In this document: piece after piece, positions 30,255 through 41,790 of the stretch
Layout: each line of letters begins with the position of its first letter
Position numbering within the stretch: position 1 is the first letter of the stretch
Source of the DNA: Agrypnia vestita
Lineage: Eukaryota; Arthropoda; Insecta; Trichoptera; Phryganeidae
Direction: 5' to 3'
DNA: 64,000 nt
Assembly: GCA_016648135.1 (NCBI GenBank)
Contig: JADDOH010004243.1
Location: forward strand, 85,819 to 149,818
Program-made: the position numbers and the translations under genes
Notes under the pieces: generated by a model
Told to the model about the DNA's origin: nothing
Seen by the model: the letters and a program-made list of their open reading frames with translations, nothing else
Database searches by the model: none

Positions 30255-30534
30255 CTCTGTTAACTTTTTCCCGGACTTCGATATACAGATCGCTATGGCT
30301 ATAGCGTTCTACACCTAAATATGTGAAGCTCATGAATTTTTCCACAGACTCATCGTCAATACTCACATTACATCTTGTTGTTTGTATTGATATTGCCAAA
30401 CTTTTATTTTTGCTGATTGCATCTTCAGACTTTGCTTTCATCGCTGCGTCATGTGCGTAACATATTACATTGATTATTTTGTTACCCATTTTGTATCCCA
30501 GTCCTAAGCCAGTCACTTCTATGATTTCGTCCAT

Positions 30535-32208
30535 AACATCACATACAATAAACGCTTATCAAAATAAATTTTGATTTTAGGTACTGAGTTGAGTGAGGAT
30601 TGAAAAGAACATTATTATTACTATCCTGATCCTGATCATTTTTGCATTATCTAGTATCCAAGAATAGTGAGCAAGTAATAACTCATAAGAACTCAACCGA
30701 CCAATTACTCGACAAAATTAACTAAAGAAACAGTGATTACGGTATATAAATCAATAACTACTCCTCATTTTTAATATTGCCCCACTATTTTGTACAAATG
30801 AAATAAAGGAAATATATACAAGAAAATTACAAATTTAACAGAATAGAGCATTAAGAATAAATCTATAAAGAAATACGTAAATATTCCAAAATTAAAAAGA
30901 TGCTCTCATAAAAAGATGGGTTAATATAATACAAGGATTAAAATGAAATACATAGACGCTCATTCACAAAATATTAAACGACATAATTCTAAAATATATT
31001 TAAAATAAGATCAAATATAACACAGAGGTGCATAGACAACATACAAGAAACGCAAACAAAATAAGTATTGCAAATAGAAAAAAAGACAAACATACAAAAC
31101 TGTATTTATTACAAGAGAAAAGATGAGTATAATGCCTGCCAGGTTTGAGGAAGCTGAAGGCATGTTCGAGCAAAAATTTAAACGACACATAATCATGTAA
31201 AGTGTACATATGTATATAAGATTTATAATATTAGGTAATGATAAATAATTATATATCATTAACTAAATAAAGATATATAAATAAATAAAAAATCAGTCAA
31301 TATGAGAATAAAAGATGGTGCGTTAATACGAAAAGTGACGCTCCAGATAAAAATCATCACCCACAAGCCGTCATCATATACAAATCTGCAATAATCTATT
31401 GTTGTGAAACTTCCTAACATTAAATTCTATTCTCTCTAACGTCGCGCGTATTGACGAAAACAGTTAAAATGACGCCAAAGAAGTGCAAGAAACTCCATTC
31501 CTTCACGGGTCAATGAGAGTGCTATATTTGTGTCCAGCTCGAGAATATTCAGGTGAGCCAGATCCTTATTCAAATCCTACCTAACCTGTTTCCTATCCTA
31601 TAGCTTTAGGATTACAGTCCACTCAGGGATTCAATCCTCTCCAGTAGGTCAATGGAGAAGATTGAGGAAAGATATAATGAGATCGATTTTTTTGAGGTTG
31701 AAGATGAAACGCACATGGATACGTTTTGAAGGCATTCTGGTTTATTTAAGATGCTCTACAATGAAATACATATAACAAACGAAAGAATTAAAGATTTTTT
31801 TTTAATTATGATAGATCAATGCCTTTTTTTTTCTAATAGTAAGCCAACACATTATATCTACCTAGTAACTTTTTTGTAAGTCGCTCCATTGAGATTTTTC
31901 TATATAAATTCATTGAGACAGCACCCCGTCAGTACATGAACTTAGTCGTGTTAATCTCGATGGATTATTATTTTCATCGCTAAGGGTTGATATTATTATC
32001 TGCTGGTATTAAATAATAATACACTGGGGGCTCCGCCCCTGACCTTGTCAGCCGAACACATCTTTGGAACAAAGCACCTCACGTAAATAAGTTAAAAACA
32101 ATGTTTGGTATACACCATGTGTGGTTTAAATTCGCGAGTTACTAAAATTGTAATATTCTAAAAAGAATACTTTAAATGGGCACAAAATCATAAAAGGTAG
32201 TAAAATAT
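30535..32208. other. No recognisable gene
   Basis: Very AT-rich from 30540 to 31300. A less biased patch at 31430-31640 lacks a supportable frame. A CTGGGGGCTCCGCCCC palindromic block at 32023-32038 looks like the end of some repeat that I cannot define. Confidence 0.4.
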
Positions 32209-32720
32209 TGTTACGGAATCGTGGCTGTGGAAGGCAAATAAAACAAAAACCTATTTAAAAGTTTTAAAAATCACACAAAGTCACTGGATACGAATATTAT
32301 CAGAGCATAGTTCTTTAATTCACACTAATTGTCACTAAAAAATATTCCAGACAGATTGGCACTAATTCACCTCGCTATCGAGAATATTCCGCTCACAAGT
32401 AGGCACTTAGGTATTTATTAACTGACTGATTTTAAATTGTACTTTCGCTGTCGTTGTCACTCTGGCCACACTGATCTATCGCACGATATCCGCTTTTATA
32501 TGTCGCGCTGTCAAAACAGTACTCTCTGGGCGCGCATTTGTTGACGCTTTTATACATGAATGTTAGAGTTCACGACGCCTCGAGAACGCTCGAGTAGCCA
32601 GCCTCTCCAGCAGTTTCATGAGAATAGCCCAGTTGAATCCGTATTCCTATGGACCGTTCGAAAACTTCAGTGGCGTATTCAATCAACTTCAATTTTTTTT
32701 GATTCAACCATCTCGTGACA
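32209..32720 (-). mobile_element. Solo LTR, gypsy-like type
   Basis: On the minus strand it starts TGTCACG and ends CCGTAACA (TG...CA with 7-bp inverted termini, one mismatch). Promoter-like features on that strand: TATAAAAG boxes at 32546-32555 and 32492-32501, with a TCAGT initiator about 27 bp after the second (near 32470), and AATAAA signals downstream (about 32415). Flanks ATAT and ACAT match at 3 of 4. The terminal sequence resembles the LTR at 55925-56382. No internal region adjoins it. Confidence 0.65.
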
Positions 32721-33769
32721 ACATTAAAAAAACTATAAATGTTAAAAATATTAAAAACTATAAAATAATAATAAAATCAATATAAATGACATGCTTGTTT
32801 TATGGGCGTATGAAACAATTAAATATACTGCAACAGATTTTATATTGAAGCGATGATCCTTGTACATCATGTTGTAAGTCAAGTTACAAAAAGTCCCAGT
32901 AAAATTTGTATCCAGTAACTATGTGAACAAAATAAAAGTTTAGTTAATTTTAAGTGTTTCATTGAAATTCCACAGGCATGACAAAACATTCAATTAAATT
33001 ACCTGCTTTTAAAGCTTTCTGATTTTATTTATGCTTTCTGAGAAATGTATTGAATAGCCGAGAAGCGGTTACTACCAGCCGCGAAGCAGCTATCATAGCC
33101 GGTTGCTTAACTGCTAGTGATGATGAATGTAAAATTTGTTATCTACTTTTGCTATACTGCAAAGAATAAGCAATATTGTATATTATTCCTTTTAGTCTTG
33201 TATTATTGATAATTCATCAGTCCTTCTTGTGTTTATTCAATTAATATACTTATAAATTGTACACATATCCACTCACAGGGAATATAACAGAATCAATACA
33301 AAACACGTTCATTCCATAAATCAATTAGAAACTGCATAGACTATTTAACGTACGTACATATTCATTATGACTACTCTCCGAAGCAAACAAATAATCGTGA
33401 GATAGGCAAAATTTATAGTCGACCTTAAAATGTTGTATAAAGTTGTCAATTTATTTACAAATAAGCCTGACTTATTGCTTTTTAGCAACCCTTATATATG
33501 AACAAAAACCACCATTGCTAAAAACTAGTTTAATTTATCAGTTTGGATAAAATTAATAACGCATATCTATAATTTGCACATAAAAGTCATCCAGTATTTA
33601 CAAATATACTTGGTAATTTAAATAGAATATTAATTTATTTTTAAGTTTGCGGGAATATTTTTAGTTTAAAGATTAACTTATGTAGATATAAAAATTACTT
33701 AATTTTTTTCGTATATCCTGGAATTAATGAGAATAATTACAAATGGTTTAGAATTTAATTTTGTAGCTA
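32721..33769. other. No recognisable gene
   Basis: AT-rich. A short GC-richer run at 33055-33115 (AGCCGCGAAGCAGC, ending CTGCTAGT) may be the CTAG end of an undefined Helitron-like repeat. Confidence 0.35.
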
Positions 33770-34390
33770 GCTAGCTGTTCATACCCGGCGTTGCCCGCGT
33801 AAAGGATTTAGTATAATAATTCCTTTAAATCTAGGCTGGGGTGGATGGGGTATCTAGGAAGGAAATGTAGCCTATGTATTCCACTCGGACCTAAAGAATA
33901 TGTCGTCACTGTATAGATGTATAATAAATCCTATGTGCCGTTTAGTACATTCTAAGATGAACGGATCGATTTGTCAATTTTTCATATAAATAATGGAGAT
34001 ATATTAAAAAAAACATTGCCGTTCATCCGGACAGTCTTCCTAATAATTTTAAAATATTTTTTATAAATCTAGTTTGTGCAATTATTTTTTTATTTTTATT
34101 ATTTATTTTACTTTTTATTTATTTATTTTACTATTTAATTTAAAACAGTTTTTACGTTTATCTCAGAATGTACTTTAACGTCAGATAGGATAATTTATAT
34201 GTACAAGTCAGATCTGTCAAACGGTGTAGACTTTTACATGAAATATATCACGGCGAGGGAGGGAATGTTACTTTTGTTTCCCGCAGGGACCTAAAGAATA
34301 AGTATGCAAAATTCAATCAGATCAGGATGATCGATGTAGATTTGTAAGAGAACAGAGAGATATTGAGTTTTATAGGTAAAGATTAATTTT
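33770..34390 (+). mobile_element. Element of ~130-bp tandem units, copy 2
   Basis: Begins TAGCTAGCTGTTCATACCCG and GCGTTGCCCGCG, and ends GAGTTTTATAGGTAAAGA, the inverse of the ends at 25493-26060. Units with GGACCTAAAGAATA and TCAAACGGTGTAGA are recognisable but more diverged, and are separated by an AT-rich segment (34000-34160). Confidence 0.6.
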
Positions 34391-34444
34391 AGGGCAACAA
34401 AACAGGATGAAAGTAGTAATTAAAAAATATTTTGTGTTAAATAT

Positions 34445-34635
34445 TATAGGTAAAGAGGGAGAGGCAGATCCCCAGCAATATGTTGGGCGCAACATTGAGA
34501 GGAGAAGCTGGCGGTACAAGATGTTCCTGTTGTGACAACCCAGGATAGAAGATCCTGGCGCCTTCGTACAAGGAGGCCCAATCCTGGATGAACCGGAATA
34601 GAGGGGCAGGAAAAAGAAGAAGAAGATAAATACAA
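34445..34635 (+). pseudogene. Non-LTR retrotransposon 3' end with (GAA)n tail
   Basis: The plus strand encodes QDRRSWRLRTRRPNPG just before a stop, then GGAAAAAGAAGAAGAAGA. That arginine-rich ending before an A/GAA tail is a common insect non-LTR terminus. Confidence 0.55.
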
Positions 34636-36262
34636 TATCCAAATTACTCATGAATAAGTGTTTTGTGAGTATCATCAGCTCTATTAATTTCGAATGCACG
34701 TCCAACCGACCATTCTGGAATTACAACAATAGAACTAATCAAAAATGTCGTCATTAATAAGTTTGTAAGTTAATCTTAACTTTTTTTTCTGACTGTTGAA
34801 AGAATTAGGTATAAAGGAACAAAGTCAATTAAAAAAAATCATTTTCTATTCATAATTTTTCAGCATCAAACACCTGCGTATAATTGCAATGTCCCGTGAT
34901 TTTTTAAGGGTTTTAGCTAAAAATTCAAAATAATAAATAATATGTATATTTTCGAATTGTTATTTGTTAACAAAAATGGTTATTTAAATATAAATATCTC
35001 TTACGAAAATTTTCATTTTCATTTGAGCCTTTTATAAAAAAATGTAATCATTTCACAATTGCGCGATGAAGAAAATTAATTTCCGAAATCTCGGGGTTGT
35101 AATTTAATTTTTGCTTAGTATTGAATTCGCAATTGATAAAATTTTTAACCCCCTTAAGTTAAGCTCAGAGGTTTTATGATACTGTTTTTCATAGTTACGT
35201 AATTGCAACGTGCGATCCGAAGATTCTATATAAAGATGAAGCCAAAGATTTCTTTGATCTATTCGTAGTCAGTGCAACAAGATATCTAAATTTTTCTCTA
35301 TAGCCTTTTATGTTTCCGGTTACAATTGGCTTCCTCAATTAATTATTTATTTATTTATTTCATAGCTTACAAAACCTTTTACAATAATTTGATATTACAC
35401 AAAATACATTGTTTATAATTTAAAATGATAAAGTAAATAAAAGCAAGTATCAGGTAACAAAAATATAAAATAAAGAATAAATACAAAACAACAAATTTAA
35501 AAATGAAACAACGTACATTCAATAGTATGAAGAAGAAAGCAATGGTGAATTAATTAGAATTTATGAATTTTTGAAGCAACAGAATAAGAGACTAATATGG
35601 ATTGCCTTGTTTCTCTAAGTATTTATTCAATAAGGTAGTAAGTACCCCAATGTAACACAGAGGATATCCGATATGTTTGCGAGTGTTCCCTAGTGTAAGT
35701 AACATGTTAATCGTATGGTATTTAAAATGCGCAGTGTTCGTTTTGCTGCAAAAATAAGTATTTTTGAAACGGGTTTGCCTTTATAGCACGTTCATTGTTA
35801 TAAGCGATAAAAAGCCAGGGTCGTTCAATCTGTTACTATTAATTATTTTGAATGGAAAAATTCAGTCAATAATTTTGTAGGGAGGATGCACTGTATACAG
35901 GATTTTTATTATGTAGATTTTCTAATTTAAAAAACGTCGTTTGACTTGAGAAAACTCGAGCATTTATCTCCCACACCAAATTTCCAGGACCAGAATTTAA
36001 TAGCAAGGAGGTATATTGAAAATATATATATATATATAAATATATATCTGAAACAGTAAATAATTGAAATCTTTGTGATCGACATATTTATCTACATCTC
36101 ATCTACGACAGCTTTAACTTTATATTTTTGCCATCAAATTTGCAACTTTTGAAACTTTTGAATATAATATCATCAAAAATATAATGGATAACTACCATAA
36201 AATTTCTAAAAGTTTTAAAAACGGTTAAATAATAATTATTGTCAATGTATTATATTTAAACA
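34636..36262. other. No recognisable gene
   Basis: AT-rich. (ATTT)n at 35342-35360 and (TA)n at 36020-36040. No gene supported. Confidence 0.4.
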
Positions 36263-36462
36263 ACGTCAGACGGATCCGCTTGTAATAAAAAAAACCTAGA
36301 ACCCGACTGCAGCGTCACCTACCGGGTCCAGTTATGAATCTAAATCATCCAGGGACCCACTCGAATGCATACAAAAATTTCATTAAAATCGGCTCAGTCG
36401 CTTAGGAGAAGTTCAGAGACATACACATGTACAGAAGAATTATATAATATGTAAAGATAACA
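36263..36462. repeat. Arthropod-type dispersed repeat fragment
   Basis: Contains AATTTCATTAAAATCGGCTC, AGTCGCTTAGGAGAAGTTCA, then CATACACATGTACAGAAGAA and TATATAATATG. This motif order is widespread in insect repeat consensus sequences as I know them. I cannot assign it to a class. Confidence 0.5.
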
Positions 36463-36768
36463 AGTACTGCGCACGGTGTACATATCCAATAGCATGAGTC
36501 AAGTGCGTTGCATTATTGTCTGGTGCAATATAATATAACTTTGTTTCTTTCTCGCACACATACCAATTCACGATACTGATACAACATCCGAACCAAAATA
36601 TTGACCAGTAAATTTATTCATGTCCACTTCATCAAAACTTATTTAATTTATTATTTTTGCTATTATTTTATATGTAAATTAACAAAAAGCAACAAAATTA
36701 AGCCAATAACATAATTTATTACGCTAATTTTATCTATTGACTTATCCATTTTTTTCAATATGATTATA

Positions 36769-37872
36769 TTAGGTCCTTACATATGAAATTGGCGTTTAGT
36801 ATGGGAGGAACATAAAGCCGATTTTTTTTTATTATAATATATTTATTTAATCAAAGTATGTACCATTGCTATCTATGCACTTTTGCCATCTCATAGGTAG
36901 TTCATCGATCCCTTTTCTAAAAAAAACATTCGGACTGGAATCAATAAAATCTTTGAAGGCGGTTTGGACTGCCCCATCGGAGTTGAATTTTTTCCTTTGC
37001 AAGAAGTTATCCAAATTTCGAAAAAAATGGTAATCTGTTGGGGCAAAGTCCAGAGAGTACGGTGGATGTCTTAGACATTCCAATTGAAGCTCCTCTAATT
37101 TGGTAGCCGTCTGTTGTGCAGTGTGTGGTCTAGCGTTATCATGAAGCAGCAGTGGCCTAGAGCGATTAACCAGCCTCGGTTGTTTAGCAGATAGCTTTTC
37201 CATCATGGTTTGCAGTTGCTGACAATAGACATCTGCAGGTAATGATTCGATTTAAAATCCCTTCATTATTGTGCCGGTTGAGTAATGCAACGCAGCAGTC
37301 AACGCGCGTTTGTTGATTTGCTTCACTCAATTCGTGAGGTACCAACCTTTCAAGCTTTTTCACCTTACCAATTTGCTTCAAGTGGATTAAAACAGTTTTA
37401 TCACTAACACCGCAGCCTGCAGCTAACTCGGATGTGGTTTGCGATTGATCCGCTTCCACAATAGCCTTCAATTCTTCATTATCAACTTTGGTCTCCGGCC
37501 GTCCACGGGGCTTATTCTGCAGGTCGAAATTTCCAGAACGAAAACGTTGGAACCAAAAACGCACTGTGTTTTCTTTTGCGGCACCGTCGCCATACACATC
37601 ATTCATCCTTCGAGCCGTTTCTGCAGCACTGGTGCCACGGTAGAACTCGTACTCGTAAATAACGCGATATTTCAAGTTTTTCATTGTGTAAACTGAGTGA
37701 CGCAAAGAAAAAAACAATTGAGGAAAAAACAAATGAATTATAATTTTCACAACACAAATACATGAGTAAATAGCTGTATAAATTTGGATTTGGAATTCCT
37801 AACCAAAGAGAAGATATCTGAGATCAAATTTGCCAGTACGGCAAAACGCCAATTTCATATGTAAGGACCTAA
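36769..37872 (-). mobile_element. mariner element, cecropia-type, copy 2 (internally deleted, 1104 bp)
   Basis: Same 5' and 3' inverted repeats as copy 1, flanked by TA (36767-36768, 37873-37874). Compared with copy 1 about 180 bp are missing at one join near 37236-37238 (CATCTGC joined to AGGTAATG). Both ends are intact, so it could still be mobilised in trans. Confidence 0.95.
36847..37684 (-). pseudogene. mariner transposase lacking the first catalytic Asp
   Basis: From Met at 37684 the DNA-binding half is intact up to the sequence before TCDEKW (NRIITC). The deletion then removes the DEKW block and about 60 residues and shifts frame. The downstream half (37206-36847) retains LLHDNARPHTA and PYSLDFAPTD with the D34D spacing. 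The linker signature reads LVPHEL instead of WVPHEL. The product would bind ends but cannot catalyse. Confidence 0.9.
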
Positions 37873-38844
37873 TAATCACACGATTAAAGCTGGTCTCATT
37901 CAATGTAAGAAAATACTTCCGCTGAATACTTTTAGAGCGACCCTTGTCGTGACCTTTGTGTAAGCCGGGCATTTGTTTGATATATAGCTTTATCAAAATA
38001 AAAGCTAACGGAAAAAAACAAAGCGTAATTAATCATCTAAACATGGAACGATCAAGCAATTATTAAGCGATATCACGACAAAATCACGACATTTGGGTCA
38101 AAGAAATAATGTTATGACCTAGGTATTAAATAAAATAATGACCTTACTTTCCTCGAGTGCGCAATTACCAAGGTCTTTTTGTAGCGTATTACTACAGTTA
38201 TTTATCAAAGGCGGAGTAATTATTACGAACAATTCTTTTACTGTTTGTTTTTAAATCTAACGGTAAACGGAAATTTATGTTTACTTTATAACAGTGTGCA
38301 GGTGATAATTTTATTTATTTATTTGTTAAAGCATACATTATTATGCACAAATATATTCATTATGATTTTTTCATGCTAAGGTAAATATTTCACATTTTCA
38401 TACATTGATGCAACTTTATAACTTGAAAATTATATAAGGACTTAAGAAAGCACACTTTAAACCATTTAATCAAATTAAAAAAAACACATTGTGGTGAAAA
38501 CATACAAATTTAATTCTGCTTAAGTGTGCATATAAAAATATGTATTTTTAAAAAAGCAATGCGAACACGTAAAAGTGTCAAATTAAGCGAAATATTTATT
38601 TTGTATCAAAATATGACCTACTTGCTGGACTCTTGATATAAGACTCAAACTGTTGACCATTGGAACACTAGGTGTAACACTTAAGTATTGGATCAACAAG
38701 TTACTCTATACATAAGTATTACGTAAGTAACGTAAGCTTTTACTGAAGCAAAGCCATTTCGAGCACATCGTTCTTAAACTCAAGATAAATGATTTGCTTA
38801 ATATGTGGGGCATAAAAGCAAAGGCAGCAATATTCAAAAAATTT
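37873..38844. other. No recognisable gene
   Basis: AT-rich flank. Nothing definable. Confidence 0.4.
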
Positions 38845-38955
38845 AAAAAAAAAATTTGAATGCAGTCACCGAGGATTACTAATTTAAAATGTATTGAATT
38901 ATAGATTTTAAGTATCTATCCCTTTCATAATCATGTTTCCGATAAATATATATAT
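38845..38955. repeat. Dispersed repeat shared with 18416-18545
   Basis: Same block order as the other copy (TGAATGCAGTCACCGAGGA and following). Ends in a (TA)n run. Confidence 0.6.
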
Positions 38956-39439
38956 ATGTATACATATGATGGGTTGGTGCCGCAGGCGTATGACTACCAA
39001 TCTAAATAGTGTCTCTGTCAGGTGAAGATTAAGGTCAATATCGTTAATTAGAAAATCCTGACATATTACTCTCTGTCAATAATACAAACGAATATTTACA
39101 TGTACAGGTCAACCGCCGAGAGGTTTTATATGAATCATGCGTAAAAATATATATCCCTCTCATTTGCACTACCATTAGCTCCTTATAAAGGAAGAAGACA
39201 GATGGTAACATAATAAAATGATCATGCTAAAGTTAATCCCGGTTACATAATAATTTTACTATTTAAAAAAAATATATCCATCCCTTAATACATTTAATAA
39301 TACATTTTTAATTCCGTCAATTGGCTCAATTTATTAAGTGGTCATAAAATATGGAATATTGATAAAAGTTTTGATAAATTGAGTGAACAGTATCGACATA
39401 TTGGATGGACACTTAACCAAAAACTAATCCGTAAAGTCA
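38956..39439. other. No recognisable gene
   Basis: AT-rich, no supported feature. Confidence 0.4.
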
Positions 39440-39700
39440 AGGCATTAGGGATGTGGCTATATACGCATAATGTGTTGACGTCCTTCGGCGTATGGGTAAA
39501 GACCAAGAAGTGCTGCGGACTATTAAGATAAGAAAGCTTGAGTTTCTCGGATATATTATGAGAGAACCAAAATAAAGTCTTAACCAACTCATCTTCCAGA
39601 AGTGGTCCAAGTGCAACTCGACTGAGTTTTTCTGTGCGGTGGTGAATAGAATCGTATGTAATTGCCAATATGATAGTCGACCACCGATATAAGAATATTG
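39440..39700 (+). pseudogene. Non-LTR retrotransposon C-terminal fragment
   Basis: Across frames the plus strand reads 'VLRRMGKDQEVLRTIKIRKLE', 'FLGYIMREPK', then 'STEFFCAVVNRIVCNCQYDSR'. It matches the pattern of 23256-23515 (K.R.LE.LGH..R...Y.LL, STELFRAVVN...IA), so it is the same family. Frameshifted and 5' truncated. Confidence 0.6.
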
Positions 39701-40722
39701 GAGTGTCTCGGGATGGAACTGTTACTTCTATATCTCCTGTGTGTCGGTGATGTAACGTAGGTCTACCTGTCATACAAAATATGAAATATCTACCTTATTT
39801 ACGAAAACTAAAACGTCACATTTTTTGTAATCATCGAATAGACATTTTCACACCAAAATTACTAAATTAAACTGTTAGGAATGTACGGATTTTTTAATTA
39901 AAAAATATTTATTCATTACTCTCGTATTTTCGGCCAGTGTGTAAGAGAGAGCAGTATATTGTGCATCGCAGTTAAATCGAGCAAGAAAGAGCACGACAAT
40001 ACCATACATTTCATGTAGGACAGAGATGGCGGTTGCTTGGGTTTCGGCGAAAGAAAAAACAATATAGAAAGAGTACGATAGAGTCGGGTAACACGTGCTA
40101 GACAAAGACGGAGTGCATGCGACTGAAGCGAGCAGGCGACCGCGTCGTTGTATTCAGTTGCTATTGAAACGTCGGCGGAAGCGCACGCAAATTCGATTTG
40201 CCATGATTTTATAATAATTTACTAAAATAATGCAAATATGTATATTTACCTTACATAATTATATAAAGGGACCTTTAAAAAGTCTTATCTGTATTGTGTA
40301 TATGTATATTTTATCACATATTAAAAACTATGCCGATTTTTAATCAGGTAACGCTGTGTTACTCCACCGTCCCCAAAGTTTTTTTTTAGCACAGTCTTTT
40401 AAGAGATATACATAAAGGTCTCGATTAAGGTGACTTCGACAGGTCTTGCGAAGAATACTAGGAGAGTGACTCATAGTATCAAAACATATCTTCTGACACC
40501 CTCTGGAAGAAGATGGCCTGTGAGTCATCCTCAAACTCCCAAGATTGTGTCCTAATTGATCAACACGTGGTAGTGGAGAAGATTTTATTAAGTTTATTGA
40601 TTGTTGGAGGATGAAGAATTACTTGTCGAGTCTTTGGGTTTTCGACCCTCCTAGGAGAAAGAAATGACGTCATCGACGGTAATCAAATGTATATCATAAT
40701 AGTTGACTATTCAATTCCTAAA
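39701..40722. other. No recognisable gene
   Basis: 40020-40200 is less AT-rich, without a supported frame. No repeat end is seen. Confidence 0.4.
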
Positions 40723-40942
40723 CAATTTTTATTAATCAATTAAAAAAGACGCACAGAAAAAATCAAATGAACGATTAAATATTTAAACTGTCACCAGGAT
40801 TGTCATGGCGAAATTGGATAACGCGCCATTCCCGGATAGAATTGGAGGTCTCTGGTTCGAGTCCCGGTGACAGTTAAAATATTTTTTCGTTAATTTGATT
40901 TTTTCTGTATGTCTTTTCTAATTGATTAATAAAAATTTTTTG
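40723..40942. mobile_element. tRNA-like unit flanked by about 68-bp inverted repeats
   Basis: The left arm 40723-40792 (AATTTTTATTAATCAATTA, then ACAGAAAAAATCAAATGAAC) is the imperfect complement of the right arm 40874-40942 (GTTAATTTGATTTTTTCTGT, CTAATTGATTAATAAAAAT). The same arm sequence lies outside the two tRNA-like units at 13814-14266. No transposase. Confidence 0.7.
40796..40880 (+). tRNA. tRNA-like unit (arginine-tRNA-like D arm), probably a pseudogene
   Basis: Contains TGGCGAAATTGGATAACGCG, close to the A-box/D-arm region of arginine tRNAs, and B box GGTTCGAGTCC. ATTGTCA (about 40813-40819) can pair with TGACAGT at the 3' end. The predicted anticodon loop CCGGATA lacks T33, as in the 14128 unit, so identity and function are unclear. 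Confidence 0.45.
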
Positions 40943-41713
40943 ACAATTCACCGAACTTTGTTCTGAAATTGTAACTTCACAAAAATAATATATTTCCTTT
41001 AATAGGTAAATTTCTAGTTGGATAGTTATCATTCAATGTTTATTAAATGATAAATGTACACAGAATCAAGAGTTAAAATTAAAAACAACTATTATGAAAT
41101 TCAATAAAAAATGAACGACAAAAAATTAAGGTAAATGATATTAAGCTATCCAAGCGTAAGTAGGGCAATTTCTTTGAAGACCTAACTCCATCCTAATGGA
41201 CGAGAACTAACCAAATGGATTTTGATTCAGTATAACATACATAATATATTTCATAGCATGACCATCAACTAACAATTTAGTATTTGAATAAATATTATTC
41301 GGAGTATATAAATAGTGATGATGATCACTTGGAAAATATTATTGACATTTCTTTTGATTTCTATCAAAAGTTTACATTCAAACGACCAACATATATGCCC
41401 GTTGGCTATCTTAATGTCAAGCTATTATGAAGGACGATTATATCGTAAAAATTCCATGAAATCCAGACATTGTTTACCTGAAATATCGAAGCCAAAATAC
41501 ACTTTTTGTAGACAATCTTCTACTTCATTAGGAAGCAATATTCTGTTTTTTTTTATATTATATTGCTACATATTTGAGCTAAAGTATATTTGTTTAATTC
41601 TTCAGTATTATTTCATTTATGATAGTACAAGGCCAGAGATATTGATTTAAGAATCTTGGACAGGACAGATTTTAATATTATCAAGACTTAAGTTCAAGTA
41701 TAATAATTAACTA
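40943..41713. other. No recognisable gene
   Basis: The first 45 bp (AACTTTGTTCTGAAATTGTA, ACTTCACAAA) match 14280-14320, extending the repeat. The 111-residue ORF at 41315-41650 starts with a hydrophobic stretch but has no family resemblance; likely chance. Confidence 0.4.
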
Positions 41714-41790
41714 ACTAACTAATCATCACGTCGTTTCCTTGCAAGGGTAGATAGAGAAGATAGAACGCAATATTCTTCTGTCTTGGCACT
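41714..41790 (-). pseudogene. 3'-most fragment of the TTAGTAAG-tailed retroposon
   Basis: ACTAACTAACTAATCATCAC (tail then end), followed by GTCGTTTCCTTGCAAGGGTA, as at 4487 and 55508. Confidence 0.5.

Larger units (their letters stand above)
29216..30534 (-). pseudogene. Non-LTR retrotransposon, RT end and C-terminus, containing two nested insertions
   Basis: Reading from 30534 down: MDEIIEVTGLGLGYKMGNKI then 'INVICYAHDA' (the YADD catalytic box of reverse transcriptase, here YAHD), 'SFTYLGVE', 'DLYIEVREKVNR'. The frame is interrupted by the solo LTR 29732-30254. It resumes with 'RLKNLVWKNKNMHIESKVEI', 'YKTCMRPIMTYAVETRA', 'LLRTTEMNVLR', is broken again by the foldback PLE end 29296-29552, and resumes with 'EMEVLRSIAGKTLRDRVCN' (about 29295-29225). 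Removing the insertions leaves one collinear ORF2 C-terminal half. The mutated YADD box and stops show it is inactive. Confidence 0.8.

Noticed and set aside
32023..33115. A larger element from the CTGGGGGCTCCGCCCC block to the CTGCTAGT end, containing the solo LTR
   Set aside because: Plausible, but no second copy in the window defines its ends.
41315..41650. 111-residue ORF with a hydrophobic N-terminus, possible secreted protein
   Set aside because: No conserved cysteines or family pattern, no TATA/poly(A) context, and AT-rich composition; ORFs of this length occur by chance here.
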